Positions 25,872-34,889 are shown, counted from the stretch's first letter. The stretch: DNA of 42,140 nucleotides from Candidatus Zixiibacteriota bacterium (GCA_024231855.1 JAAEQD010000043.1:1-42140), one strand, 5' to 3'. The notes: generated by a model not told the origin, from the sequence alone. A program made the numbers and translations.

Positions 25872-25897
25872 AAAAGGCGGCCCCGGCCGCCTTTTTT
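25872..25897 (+). terminator. Rho-independent terminator with no assigned gene
   Basis: AAAAGGCGGC (25872-25881) pairs with GCCGCCTTTT (25886-25895) around a 4-base loop and ends in a T-run (six T at 25892-25897). No plus-strand gene lies upstream before 19516, so it may end an unannotated short transcript or act against read-through on either strand. Confidence 0.65.
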
Positions 25898-25899
25898 CA

Positions 25900-25927
25900 T
25901 TGACTTCCGTCGATATTTTCGTAAATT
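25900..25927 (+). promoter_or_regulatory. Candidate promoter of the papain-type protease
   Basis: TTGACT (25900-25905), 16 bases, TAAATT (25922-25927), about 43 bases before the ATG, right after the terminator. Confidence 0.5.
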
Positions 25928-25969
25928 TAGATAAAATAATACACCTTGCATTAACCTCAAGGAGGAATA

Positions 25970-28090
25970 ATGAAAAAACTAGCTATCGCTCTTATTGGTA
26001 TCGGTCTTTTAGTATTGCCGTTAATAACGGCAAAAGCCGAGGTATCCGAGGAAGTGAAACAAATACAGCAAATGATCGCCGATAAAGGCCTTCACTGGAC
26101 CGCCGGCGAAAATTCGATGACCAAGCTAACGCCCGAGGAACGCCAGATGCGCCTGGGCTTGAATATCCCCGAGGAGGTCACACGTCGATTTGCCGAATTG
26201 GATAAATTAGATCCACCCGTTTTACTCGACACGCAGGAGATATTCGACTGGCGCGATATGAACGGCGTTACGCCGGTCACTAATCAGGGAGGTTGCGGTT
26301 CCTGCTGGGATTTCGCGGCCACCGCGGCATTCGAATCGGCTTATCTTATCGCCGAAGAAATAGTCCTGGATCTATCCGAACAGCAGGTCTTATCCTGCAA
26401 CTCCGGCGACTCCGATTGCGAAGGCGGCTGGATGGAGGACGCCTATAACTTATTCATGTCCTACGGCGCCGTCGGTGAAGCCTGTATGCCCTACCAGGCG
26501 GATGACACGGTCCCCTGCACCCAGGATGAATGCGATGTGCTGGCGACGCAGATCGGTTATAATGATATCCCCAATAACGTAGCTTTCATAAAAAACGCCC
26601 TGTTGTCAGGTCCGGTATCGACGACTTTCACGGCCTATAACGATTTCAATTCCTACAACGAGGGTTGCTACGATCATGCCGATGTCGAGCCGCTCAATCA
26701 TGCCGTCATCCTGGTGGGCTGGGATGATACTCAATGCGAGGGTGAAGGCGCCTGGATCATGAAAAATAGCTGGGGCGAAGGTTGGGGCATGGATGGTTTC
26801 TGTTATATAAAATACGGCGCCGCTGGAATAGGTAATAATTCCCAACGACCGGTTTACACTTACGCCGGCTTTCCCGAGGCGGTGTTTTCCGAAGACACGA
26901 TCGTAGTCGATGTGCCCCTGGGCGGCCAGGCAAGCATTGATTTCAATATCGCCAATATCGGGGACGGGGACCTGATCTATGTGCTTGAAGCATTGAACCC
27001 AGCCAACCAGGATTCATTCGGCTACACCTTCGAGGATATCTACTCACCAGAAGGCCCGGAATTCGACTGGATCGACATCACGGATATCGGTGAAGTGATT
27101 GATTTTGGCTTTGATATCGATGACGGCAACTCCGGCAAGATTGCCCTGGGTTTTGATTTCACTTATTACGAAAATGTTTATGATTCGATCTGTGTCTGCA
27201 CCAACGGTTGGGCGTCATTCACCGATTTCTACACGACTGAATTCGGCAATGTCGGTATACCTGATGCCGAACCGCCGAATAATCTACTGGCCGTATTCTA
27301 TGACGACATGAATCTCGAAAACGGCGGCACGGGATATTTCTATACTAATAATACCGATATGGCGGTCATAACCTGGCATGAGGTCCCCGATTGGCGTCAG
27401 GAGGGCATATTCACCTTCCAGATAGTCCTGGAGGCCCCCAATACCGTCAAGTACCAGTACCTGAGCATGGGACCCGGCCGCCTGAATGAATGTTCGATAG
27501 GCATGGAAAATTTCAGCGGCACCCATGGTCTCGAGGTCGCTTGCGATATGCCTTACATGGAAGATAATCTGGCGGTCGAATTCACACTCGGCGACGCGCC
27601 TGCCCCACCCCAAACATGGATATTATGCGCGCCTGGCAACGGTATTATAGCTCCGGAGGAAAATATCGATGTCGATATTACATTCAATGCCGGTAGCCTG
27701 GAGGTTGGCACATATAATGCCGTGCTTCGGCTTTTGACAAACGATCAGTTAAACGGTATTACCGATATTGAAGTGGTCCTGAATGTCGGGGCTACCGATA
27801 TCACCCAACCGGATGCCGAGATTCCGACCTCGTTCGCATTGAGCCAGATTTATCCGAATCCGTTTAACCCGGCTACCACTGTCGGCTATAGCCTGGCAAC
27901 ATCCGGCCCGGTCGTAGTCGAAGTTTATAATATCCTCGGCCAACAGGTAACCACGCTGTTTGAGGGTGTTCAGCCCGCCGGCGAACATTCGCTGAGATGG
28001 GATGCCTCGGGCATGTCATCCGGTATGTACTTCGTCAGGCTGGCAGCCGGCAATTTCGAAGATGTCAAGCCGGTAGTGTTATTGAAATAA
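25970..28090 (+). CDS. Secreted papain-family (C1A) cysteine protease with type IX sorting domain
   Basis: This 706-residue protein has a signal peptide (MKKLAIALIGIGLLVLPLITAKA) and a short propeptide-like region. The C1A catalytic domain (about 91-290) shows oxyanion Q106 and nucleophile C112 in NQGGCGSCWDF, H244 in LNHAVILVGW and N266 in KNSWGEGWG; all four key positions are intact. A C-terminal beta-sandwich module (YENVYDSICVCTNGWASF, FTFQIVLEAPN) is shared with the GEVED protein. A sorting domain with QIYPNPFNPATTVGYSL follows. AAGGAGG gives a strong ribosome site. It is probably an extracellular or surface peptidase. It converges on the subtilisin gene, each with its own terminator. 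Confidence 0.94.
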   Translation: MKKLAIALIGIGLLVLPLITAKAEVSEEVKQIQQMIADKGLHWTAGENSMTKLTPEERQMRLGLNIPEEVTRRFAELDKLDPPVLLDTQEIFDWRDMNGVTPVTNQGGCGSCWDFAATAAFESAYLIAEEIVLDLSEQQVLSCNSGDSDCEGGWMEDAYNLFMSYGAVGEACMPYQADDTVPCTQDECDVLATQIGYNDIPNNVAFIKNALLSGPVSTTFTAYNDFNSYNEGCYDHADVEPLNHAVILVGWDDTQCEGEGAWIMKNSWGEGWGMDGFCYIKYGAAGIGNNSQRPVYTYAGFPEAVFSEDTIVVDVPLGGQASIDFNIANIGDGDLIYVLEALNPANQDSFGYTFEDIYSPEGPEFDWIDITDIGEVIDFGFDIDDGNSGKIALGFDFTYYENVYDSICVCTNGWASFTDFYTTEFGNVGIPDAEPPNNLLAVFYDDMNLENGGTGYFYTNNTDMAVITWHEVPDWRQEGIFTFQIVLEAPNTVKYQYLSMGPGRLNECSIGMENFSGTHGLEVACDMPYMEDNLAVEFTLGDAPAPPQTWILCAPGNGIIAPEENIDVDITFNAGSLEVGTYNAVLRLLTNDQLNGITDIEVVLNVGATDITQPDAEIPTSFALSQIYPNPFNPATTVGYSLATSGPVVVEVYNILGQQVTTLFEGVQPAGEHSLRWDASGMSSGMYFVRLAAGNFEDVKPVVLLK

Positions 28091-28112
28091 GACAATAGAT
28101 ATTCAAACAGAT

Positions 28113-28149
28113 CAGGCCATACCCATCCGGGGTATGGCCTGTTTTTTTT
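28113..28149 (+). terminator. Strong terminator after the papain-type protease
   Basis: A 12-bp perfect stem (CAGGCCATACCC 28113-28124 with 28130-28141), 5-base loop and eight T residues. Confidence 0.92.
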
Positions 28150-28253
28150 CAAAATCGGAAACGATCAAAGAGTTCAGTCAGGCTGTAGCGAAGCTTGACC
28201 TGACGCGAATATCCGCCATGCTTAACCTAATGGATTCAGTATTGCTGAATAAT

Positions 28254-28286
28254 AAAAAAAGGCGCGTCAGCCAAAGCCGATGCGCC
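28254..28286 (-). terminator. Terminator after the subtilisin-like protease
   Basis: On the minus strand an 11-position stem (28286-28276 with 28271-28261; one mismatch, one wobble) with a 4-base loop is followed by seven T residues (28260-28254). Confidence 0.85.
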
Positions 28287-28310
28287 ATAGATTTATTAAA
28301 TTTCTATCAA

Positions 28311-30899
28311 TTATCTCAGTAATGTCATTCGCTCAACCTGGCTGGTTTCGCCCGTGTCGAGTTTATACAGATAAACTCCGCTGGCTACATCATCGCCGGA
28401 ATCATCGGTGCCGTCCCAGATTATTTCATGCCCGCCGCTTGCCAGGTTTCCTGACTGCAGTGTTTTGACTTTCTTACCCAACAGATCGTAAATATCGAGA
28501 TTGACGAGCCCCGGTTTGGCTAGCGAAAAACCGATTATGGTCGATGGATTAAACGGATTGGGGTAATTCTGATTTAAACTGAATCGTTGGGGAATATTTC
28601 TGTCGCCGTCAGCAATATCTGTCGGAGCTTCCCAGTCAAGATAAAAATCATCGATATTGATACCATCGCGGGGGCTACTGCCATCAGTAACCATGCGGAA
28701 TCTAAATCTCAGCGAACTACCCAGATAGTCAGCCAGATCGATTTCTGTTTCCGCGAAATTAAATTGCGATCCGGTAATAACCGGTCCCGGCGCTTCCCAG
28801 GAAACGCCATCATCCGTGGAGACTTCAAAATAGACCATATCCAGATTTGTTTGAAGTATATGACGGGCTTCGAAACTTACCGAGGCGGCCTCGGCATCAT
28901 AAAGATCCAGCTTGAACTTGCTGGTTAAAGTCAATTCGGCGTCATTATAATAATTACGATAGGGGCTATCGGCAACCGACACATTACCGGTAGCCGATCT
29001 TTCGGCGGTCACCGACCAATTGCCAAAGGTGCCCTCGGTCATCCAATAGTACAAGCCATTCTCGAAGGAATCGAAGAACTCGGTACTGTTGATCTGCACT
29101 TCGAGGAAATTATCCGGTCCGCCATATGGATAAGTTGTATAGATCCCGTTTACATCCTCGGCATATATATAGTATTGCATAAAACCCTCATCGAGGCCGG
29201 GTACGACCGCCTCGAAATAGTCCTCTCCCCCGGCTATCATCTGGGATTGGATGAATTCTTCGGCATAATCGGTTCGCCAGTAAAGATAGACTTCGGAGTT
29301 ATTTATATCAGCCCCACCGGTGATTATAGCGGAAATGATATTGTTATCGAGGCCGGCGGGGAAAAATATCATCGGCTCATGATCCACGATAATATCACCT
29401 TCGGGATGATAGAATAAAGCCTCGCCAACATCGAGAATTCCCCAACCATAATGATTATCGGGGAAGTCGGTGTAATGGCCGCTTGCTTTGAGTGCTTCAA
29501 GTACCATCATGGGAGTCCAGTTGGGATGGGCCGAAAGCAATACGGCAAGCGCGCCGCCAACTAACGGAGTCGACAGCGAGGTCCCTGAGGCTGAACTGAA
29601 GCCATTCAAATCGGATGGATCGGCGCAAACAGTACTTACGCCTCGAGCGGAGATATCCGGTTTGGTTCGGCCGTCATAAGTCGGCCCCCACGCGGAAAAG
29701 GAAGCGATTTCATCGGCTTCATTTACGGCGCCAACGCCAATCACTGAATCGCCATCCGCCGGAGCGATAAGCGATCCTCCGCCCAGGCTACCATCGTTGC
29801 CCAGAGCGGCCGCCACAGATATTCCCCGTTGAACCGCCATGTCCGCCGCCATCGTGACGATCGTATTATCACCGTTCATATCAGAATATTCATAATCCTC
29901 ATCGGGGTAATCGAAACTATAACGATAACCCAAAGAGGTTGAAATCACATCAGCACCCAGTGAATCGGCCCATTCGGCGGCCGCGGCCCAATTGTCTTCC
30001 TCGCCATGATACTCACCTTGAGTGTCCTCGGTTTTACCGAGTATAAAGTCGGCTTGATAAGCCGGGCCATAGAGGTTGCCCGCGGATTGTCCACCAAGCG
30101 CGGACCAACATAAGGTACCGTGACGGGCCTGGTTTTCGCCATCCTGGGAAGGATCATAATCCGTGTTGTCGTCGTTATTGATAAAATCATACTGGGCCAG
30201 CATCCGCTCTTCATTCATAGCGTCCTGAAAGGCTATATGGCCTATTTTATAGCCGGTATCCAACATGCAAACCAAAACATCCTGACCGGCAAAACCAAGT
30301 TCATGCGCGACGGTTGTATTTATCTGTTCAAGCTGTAATTGCGACATGCCGTACTCCAGAGTTGTGGTTGCGACAAGCGGTATATCGATATTAACCTTTG
30401 TTTCTTTAGTATAATCTTCCGGCAATCTCGATGAACTGACCGGTTTGAATTTATGGATAAATGGAAGTTGAGCAATGCGATTCAAAGTCGCTACATCGGC
30501 TTCGATTGTGACCGCGTTAAACCAGCGCAAAGTCCGGCGTAGTTTCGCCCCCGTATTCACGACTTCTTCAATATAGTACTTATAGACTGGGATATCGTGA
30601 AAATCGACAAGATTGTATAGCCCTCTCGCCTTGAGACGGCGTTTTTTAGCCCGTTCGGTTAACGCGTTCTCGGCGCTCTGCAGATTGATATCATATTCTG
30701 ATAAATTGAAAAAACCTTTATCGGTGAAAAACACCCAGGCTTTTACGACTTCATCAGATTTAAACGCGGATATAGTCCTTTCAAGGCTGGCTTGAACCAT
30801 AACCTCATTTTTGGGCTGAACCAATTTATCCGGACTGTCATAAGCCAGAACTGAGGATACTAACATAATAACAATCAATGTTGCTGCCGATAATCGCAT
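28311..30899 (-). CDS. Secreted subtilisin-family (S8) serine protease with type IX sorting domain
   Basis: This 862-residue protein has a signal peptide (LSAATLIVIMLVSSVLA) and a prodomain (about 30-165). The S8 catalytic domain contains D214 (CMLDTGYK), H260 (ARHGTLCWS), N368 (GNDG oxyanion) and S441 (SGTSLSTPLVGG), all intact. Two beta-sandwich regions follow, one with a jelly-roll-like SFEARHILQTNLDMVYFEVS segment. The C-terminus is a FlgD/type IX-like sorting domain (NQNYPNPFNPSTIIGFSL). GGAGG precedes the ATG. It is probably an extracellular protease that matures by prodomain cleavage. It lies convergent to the papain-type protease. Confidence 0.94.
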   Translation of the reverse strand: MRLSAATLIVIMLVSSVLAYDSPDKLVQPKNEVMVQASLERTISAFKSDEVVKAWVFFTDKGFFNLSEYDINLQSAENALTERAKKRRLKARGLYNLVDFHDIPVYKYYIEEVVNTGAKLRRTLRWFNAVTIEADVATLNRIAQLPFIHKFKPVSSSRLPEDYTKETKVNIDIPLVATTTLEYGMSQLQLEQINTTVAHELGFAGQDVLVCMLDTGYKIGHIAFQDAMNEERMLAQYDFINNDDNTDYDPSQDGENQARHGTLCWSALGGQSAGNLYGPAYQADFILGKTEDTQGEYHGEEDNWAAAAEWADSLGADVISTSLGYRYSFDYPDEDYEYSDMNGDNTIVTMAADMAVQRGISVAAALGNDGSLGGGSLIAPADGDSVIGVGAVNEADEIASFSAWGPTYDGRTKPDISARGVSTVCADPSDLNGFSSASGTSLSTPLVGGALAVLLSAHPNWTPMMVLEALKASGHYTDFPDNHYGWGILDVGEALFYHPEGDIIVDHEPMIFFPAGLDNNIISAIITGGADINNSEVYLYWRTDYAEEFIQSQMIAGGEDYFEAVVPGLDEGFMQYYIYAEDVNGIYTTYPYGGPDNFLEVQINSTEFFDSFENGLYYWMTEGTFGNWSVTAERSATGNVSVADSPYRNYYNDAELTLTSKFKLDLYDAEAASVSFEARHILQTNLDMVYFEVSTDDGVSWEAPGPVITGSQFNFAETEIDLADYLGSSLRFRFRMVTDGSSPRDGINIDDFYLDWEAPTDIADGDRNIPQRFSLNQNYPNPFNPSTIIGFSLAKPGLVNLDIYDLLGKKVKTLQSGNLASGGHEIIWDGTDDSGDDVASGVYLYKLDTGETSQVERMTLLR

Positions 30900-30984
30900 A
30901 AAACCTCCAATAATAATTGTATTACTCCCCCAGCACTTTATACTCTTAATTTATAATAAGTTCCGAGATAAGCAAGCAAAATAA

Positions 30985-31452
30985 TTACATCGGCAAAACG
31001 CCGCCGCGTCGTTTCGAAATATCATCCGCGTTTTTTATATCGAATTTGATATCGACGGTCGGTTTCATAGGCGGTGTACCAATTAGGCCATGATAAGCGG
31101 TGTTATCCTGTTCAGGGATCCAGTGAATCTTGAAATCGAATTTAGATTTATAGGTTTGAACCATGCGATAATAGGATTCCACGCTTTTATATACAAAAGC
31201 ATTCTTTGATAGTTGATATACTACTACCGAAGCATCGGAGAGAATCTCGACTTTGTCGTCTTTGAGCAATTTTTTATTCTTCTCGAGAAACTGCATAAGC
31301 GACAACAAAGCCGCGTATTGGCAATCCAGTAAATTTCCTACCCAGCGACTCCGAAAGATAATCCCGATGTCGGGAATGGCAAAACTGACAGTTCCCATCT
31401 GTTGTAAAAGCTTATCCTCGCCGTTAACCGAGCCATGAAAGTAGCATTTCAT
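30985..31452 (-). CDS. RNase H-fold protein with degenerate active site
   Basis: This 155-residue protein follows the RNase HI-like pattern: an N-terminal hairpin (MKCYFHGSVNGED), a helix (CQYAALLSLMQFLEKNKK), a strand with SDASVVVYQLSK and a late strand with WIPEQDNTAYHGL. Of the four acidic catalytic positions only the Asp of SDAS is kept; the first is His in YFHG, the helix Glu is Gln in CQYAAL, and the last is Tyr or His. Nuclease activity is thus doubtful. GGAGG sits 6 bases before the ATG. A 33-residue ORF overlaps its 5' end. Confidence 0.65.
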   Translation of the reverse strand: MKCYFHGSVNGEDKLLQQMGTVSFAIPDIGIIFRSRWVGNLLDCQYAALLSLMQFLEKNKKLLKDDKVEILSDASVVVYQLSKNAFVYKSVESYYRMVQTYKSKFDFKIHWIPEQDNTAYHGLIGTPPMKPTVDIKFDIKNADDISKRRGGVLPM

Positions 31453-31525
31453 CCTTTTCCTCCCAATTTTCCATCATGAAAAAGCAAAGAGTATGCCTTG
31501 ATATGAACAGATGAAACAATCCCAT
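31424..31525 (-). CDS. Short upstream ORF overlapping the RNase H-like gene
   Basis: ATG at 31525 with AGGAGA 6 bases upstream opens a 33-codon ORF that stops (TAA 31426-31424) 29 bases inside the RNase H-like gene in another frame. The peptide starts MGLFHLFISRHTLCFFMM, then is acidic. It may be a leader whose translation affects initiation of the downstream gene. A chance ORF cannot be excluded. Confidence 0.35.
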   Translation of the reverse strand: MGLFHLFISRHTLCFFMMENWEEKDEMLLSWLG

Positions 31526-31662
31526 GAATTCTCTCCTATATAACTAATTAATAACAGGTTACATTTACAAAGCTCTGATGTCCCGCATATCCGATAAATT
31601 GACTATTAATTATATGCGCATAGGAATGCATATAGATAACATGTGAATTGTGTCTGCAAACA

Positions 31663-31686
31663 ATAAAAGCGCCCAAATGGGCGCTT
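31663..31686 (-). terminator. Terminator after argF
   Basis: On the minus strand AAGCGCCC (31686-31679) pairs with GGGCGCTT (31674-31667) around a 4-base loop and runs into TTTTATTG. Confidence 0.8.
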
Positions 31687-31722
31687 GTGAGGTATTAATA
31701 CTTATCAAATATTAAGCGAAAT

Positions 31723-32646
31723 CTAAAAACTATCCCGCGCCAATTTCACCATGATTGCTTTTTGCATATGAAGTCGGTTTTCGGCCTGATCGAATACTAC
31801 CGAATGCGGGCCGTCGATAACCTCATCGGTAATCTCCTGGCCGCGATTGGCCGGCAAACAATGCATGACAATGACTTCCGGATTGGCACTCTCGAGAAGA
31901 CCGGAATTGATCTGGAAAGCCTTCAGATGCTTCTCTTTTTCAGCCTGGAGATGTTTCTCGCCCATCGAGGCCCAAACATCAGTATAAATGACGTCGGCGC
32001 CGGCGACTGCTTCCAGCGAGTTCTCAGTAACCAGTATTTTCGATTTAGCCGCCTTTTGGGCCTCATCGAGTATTTTCGCGTTTGGCGGCGTATTTTTACT
32101 GGTGCCGATACGTAAATCTAAAGGCAACCGGCTGGCGGCTTTCAGCCAACTGTTGGCCATGTTGTTGCCATCCCCAAGATAGGCGATTTTCATATTGTCG
32201 ATTTTGCCCTTATGTTCGGTAATAGTCTGCATATCCGACATAATCTGGCACGGGTGCAGAAGATCAGTAAGACCATTAATTACCGGGATATCGGCATGTT
32301 TGGCCAGTTGTTCGACATCACTATGAGAGAAAGTCCTGATCTCAATCATCCCCAGGTAACGTGATAAAACTTTGGCCGCGTCATATATGGATTCGCGTTT
32401 GCCGAGTTCTATTTCTTTTTCGGTGATATACAGTGAATATCCGCCAAGTTCGTATATTCCAACTTCAAAGGAGATGCGTGTGCGAAGTGAAGCTTTGTGG
32501 AAAATACAACCGACAGTTTTACCGGCTAAAACATCAAGTCGCTGCGGCTTCCTTTTCATATCGATTGCCAGTTTGATCGTTTCCCGGATTTCCGATTCGG
32601 AAAAATCGGTTATGGCTACAAAATCACGTTTAGTTTGTGTCGACAT
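31723..32646 (-). CDS. argF: Ornithine carbamoyltransferase
   Basis: This 307-residue enzyme catalyses carbamoyl phosphate plus ornithine to citrulline in arginine biosynthesis. Motifs: KASLRTRISFEVG (carbamoyl-phosphate loop, residues 51-63), VINGLTDLLHPCQ, DVWASMGE (ornithine-side SMG loop) and HCLPANRGQEITDEV. The loop reads SLRTR where the classical form is STRTR; this Thr-to-Leu change occurs in some relatives, so N-acyl-ornithine use cannot be excluded. GGAGG precedes the ATG. It is monocistronic by the look of its promoter and terminator; no other arg genes lie nearby. Confidence 0.92.
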   Translation of the reverse strand: MSTQTKRDFVAITDFSESEIRETIKLAIDMKRKPQRLDVLAGKTVGCIFHKASLRTRISFEVGIYELGGYSLYITEKEIELGKRESIYDAAKVLSRYLGMIEIRTFSHSDVEQLAKHADIPVINGLTDLLHPCQIMSDMQTITEHKGKIDNMKIAYLGDGNNMANSWLKAASRLPLDLRIGTSKNTPPNAKILDEAQKAAKSKILVTENSLEAVAGADVIYTDVWASMGEKHLQAEKEKHLKAFQINSGLLESANPEVIVMHCLPANRGQEITDEVIDGPHSVVFDQAENRLHMQKAIMVKLARDSF

Positions 32647-32685
32647 CTATTCCTCCAATTTGAATTATTTCTTTAAATCGCGCCT

Positions 32686-32714
32686 AATATAGTCGCTGTA
32701 CGAGGGGAAATCAA
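32686..32714 (-). promoter_or_regulatory. argF promoter
   Basis: On the minus strand TTGATT (32714-32709), 17 bases, TATATT (32691-32686), 40 bases before the start codon. Confidence 0.65.
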
Positions 32715-32745
32715 TAGAAGTTTCAGGGATTATTAATCAATATTT

Positions 32746-33978
32746 CTATTGCGATTCGAGCCTGTCATCGGGAGGCGATTCCGGCTGAAAAGTCACTGAA
32801 TCGACTTCGACCGACGGCAAATCTTTCTGCTGTCTGAGTTGCTCGATTTTCTCCAGGATTTTCTCGAATTGAGTGCGGCGGGTAGTTACCAGCTTATTGA
32901 ATTCCTTTTGAGCGTCGTCAATGCGCTTGCCCATCTTATCCTGGCTATCGACATATAGCCCCCATTGCTTATAAAAACCACCCATCAGCGATAATATCTG
33001 GTTGGCCGTACGCTCGATATTGAAATTATCAATAGCCTGACGGATAACCGCCAGGATCGCGAATAGAGTCAGCGGTGAACAAAGAGCGACCTTGTTCTTT
33101 ATGGCGTCGTCGAGGATAGTGTTATCGTTTTCGTTGATAAACGCGTAAACCTGCTCGTTGGGGATAAACATTATCACGATATCGACAGTGTTATCATCGG
33201 GGTTGATATAATCACGAGAGGTGAGTTCCTTGATCCGGCTTTTTACATCTTTTAGAAATTGTTTTTTGTATTTATCCTTCTCATCGGGGTTTTCGCTCTC
33301 CAGGAAAAGCCAGTAATTGTTGAACGGAAATTTCACATCCATATTGACTTTCTGATCGTTGGGCAATACGAATGTGAAATCCGGCCGTTGGGCGGATTCC
33401 TGAAGTGTTTTTTGCTTATAGTAGTTTATGCCGTGAATAAATCCGGCCAATTTTAAAATATCCTCAGCCATCCGTTCGCCCCAGTTGCCTCGAACCCGTG
33501 ACCGTACTAATGCCGTAGTCAATTTGGATGTTGTATCATGGAGGCGGTTGAGTTGGTTGCCGGTACTGCTTAGAAGATTCGACAGTTCGCCATACTTTTT
33601 CTGACGATCACCTTCGAAATCCTTCATCAGGCCGCTTACTTTCTCAAGTTCGGCTTTCATCGTGTTGAATGTCTCGAATATAAGCTCTTTTTTGCCTTCA
33701 ATATCCTTCTTGCCCACCGCCGACTGTTCCGATAGGGCGCCCTTGGCAATCGCCAGATGCTGTTTCAGGCTTTTATCCAGCGCCTCCATCGAGACCGAAT
33801 CGAATGACTCCTTGACCCGGCCCAGGAACTGCTCCAGGTCCTGAATCTTCTCGCTATTGGCCTCCGAGGCCAATTCGCGGGCCAGGGCTTTCACATCACT
33901 TTTCTGGCGACTATGGATGATTATGGTGATTGCGATACCGACTATCAGGCCGGCGGCGAAATACAAGACCGCTGTCAT
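32746..33978 (-). CDS. rmuC: DNA recombination protein RmuC
   Basis: This 410-residue protein has an N-terminal transmembrane helix (VLYFAAGLIVGIAITIIIHS), a long coiled coil (about 35-150) and the RmuC nuclease-like domain: RGNWGERMAEDILKLAG, RPDFTFVLPNDQKVNMDVKFPFNNY, DIVIMFIPNEQVYAFI and PLTLFAILAVIRQA. The Asp and Lys of MDVKFP fit the PD-(D/E)XK-like core of the family. The role is membrane-associated limitation of DNA rearrangement. The C-terminus ends in a second coiled coil and an acidic tail. It is followed 99 bases later by argF, which has its own promoter. Confidence 0.93.
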   Translation of the reverse strand: MTAVLYFAAGLIVGIAITIIIHSRQKSDVKALARELASEANSEKIQDLEQFLGRVKESFDSVSMEALDKSLKQHLAIAKGALSEQSAVGKKDIEGKKELIFETFNTMKAELEKVSGLMKDFEGDRQKKYGELSNLLSSTGNQLNRLHDTTSKLTTALVRSRVRGNWGERMAEDILKLAGFIHGINYYKQKTLQESAQRPDFTFVLPNDQKVNMDVKFPFNNYWLFLESENPDEKDKYKKQFLKDVKSRIKELTSRDYINPDDNTVDIVIMFIPNEQVYAFINENDNTILDDAIKNKVALCSPLTLFAILAVIRQAIDNFNIERTANQILSLMGGFYKQWGLYVDSQDKMGKRIDDAQKEFNKLVTTRRTQFEKILEKIEQLRQQKDLPSVEVDSVTFQPESPPDDRLESQ

Positions 33979-34026
33979 CTTACGCTACACTCTCTATTCA
34001 CTGGGTTGTTCATCTCATCACTATAA

Positions 34027-34872
34027 TTAAAGGGGCTTTTGCCAAATAATCCTATCATTATTTTCTTTTTCCCATTCCATAATCTTTTTTTCAATTGCTA
34101 AGTAATCTAGAGACTTATAAGAAATCCTTACACGTCTATTGCTTGCAGTTTTAGGATCTGTAATTTCATTATTAGACGAACAGATATCAATACTTATATT
34201 CGAACTATAATACCCAAAGTAATTAAATCTATCAACCAACATCCTACAAGGATCGCATTCATGAAAATATACATTTACAAGGTCTCCCCAATCAGCATAA
34301 ATGGTATCTCTATCAGTATTAACAATTTTACTTATATTTGAATCCAATATATAAGTATTTAAGCTATCAATACTCATATCAATCCATAATGACAATAGCT
34401 CGTCATCCAGAATTCTTATATGATTACTTTCAGTATTAATAGCTGAATCACTAGAATCATAAGTACCTAAATCCGGCAAAGCCATCGCACCTGATTCTTC
34501 AATACTTGGATAAGGTATAAATACGGTTGAATCATCAAAGAATGTAAATTCTAATTGGGTAATTAATAGCGCGAATAAAGAATCGTTCCAAAAATAAATT
34601 TCGACAAATCTATCATTGCCCAAATATTCACCTAATAATACGCCGTGGGTAAGACTTCCATATTGATATGGGCTTTTATCTACTCCTAATTCATCAATAT
34701 TATTGCCCTTGATTAATTCAGTGACTTCACTAAAAGACATTCCCCATTCCAATCCAAAAGGTGGATTGAGGCTATTATCAATATTATTACAGCCTAATGC
34801 AAAGATTGCTAGTAATGAAATGACTGTAAATATTGATATTTTGAGCAAATTCACCTCGGTGTTTAAAAACAA
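34027..34872 (-). CDS. AT-rich hypothetical lipoprotein
   Basis: This 281-residue protein starts with a hydrophobic stretch (ISIFTVISLLAIFALGC) ending in a lipobox-like ALGC, so it is probably lipid-anchored. The rest is acidic (FGLEWGMSFSEVTELI, FVEIYFWNDSLFALLI) and ends with EKKIMEWEKEN. The start is TTG at 34872; a GTG at 34854 would place the Cys at residue 22 and is a good alternative. No family is recognised. Base composition is clearly more AT-rich than its neighbours, with many ATA and AAT codons, suggesting later acquisition. Confidence 0.6.
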   Translation of the reverse strand: MFLNTEVNLLKISIFTVISLLAIFALGCNNIDNSLNPPFGLEWGMSFSEVTELIKGNNIDELGVDKSPYQYGSLTHGVLLGEYLGNDRFVEIYFWNDSLFALLITQLEFTFFDDSTVFIPYPSIEESGAMALPDLGTYDSSDSAINTESNHIRILDDELLSLWIDMSIDSLNTYILDSNISKIVNTDRDTIYADWGDLVNVYFHECDPCRMLVDRFNYFGYYSSNISIDICSSNNEITDPKTASNRRVRISYKSLDYLAIEKKIMEWEKENNDRIIWQKPL

Positions 34873-34889
34873 ACAGTTGGTGAGGATTC

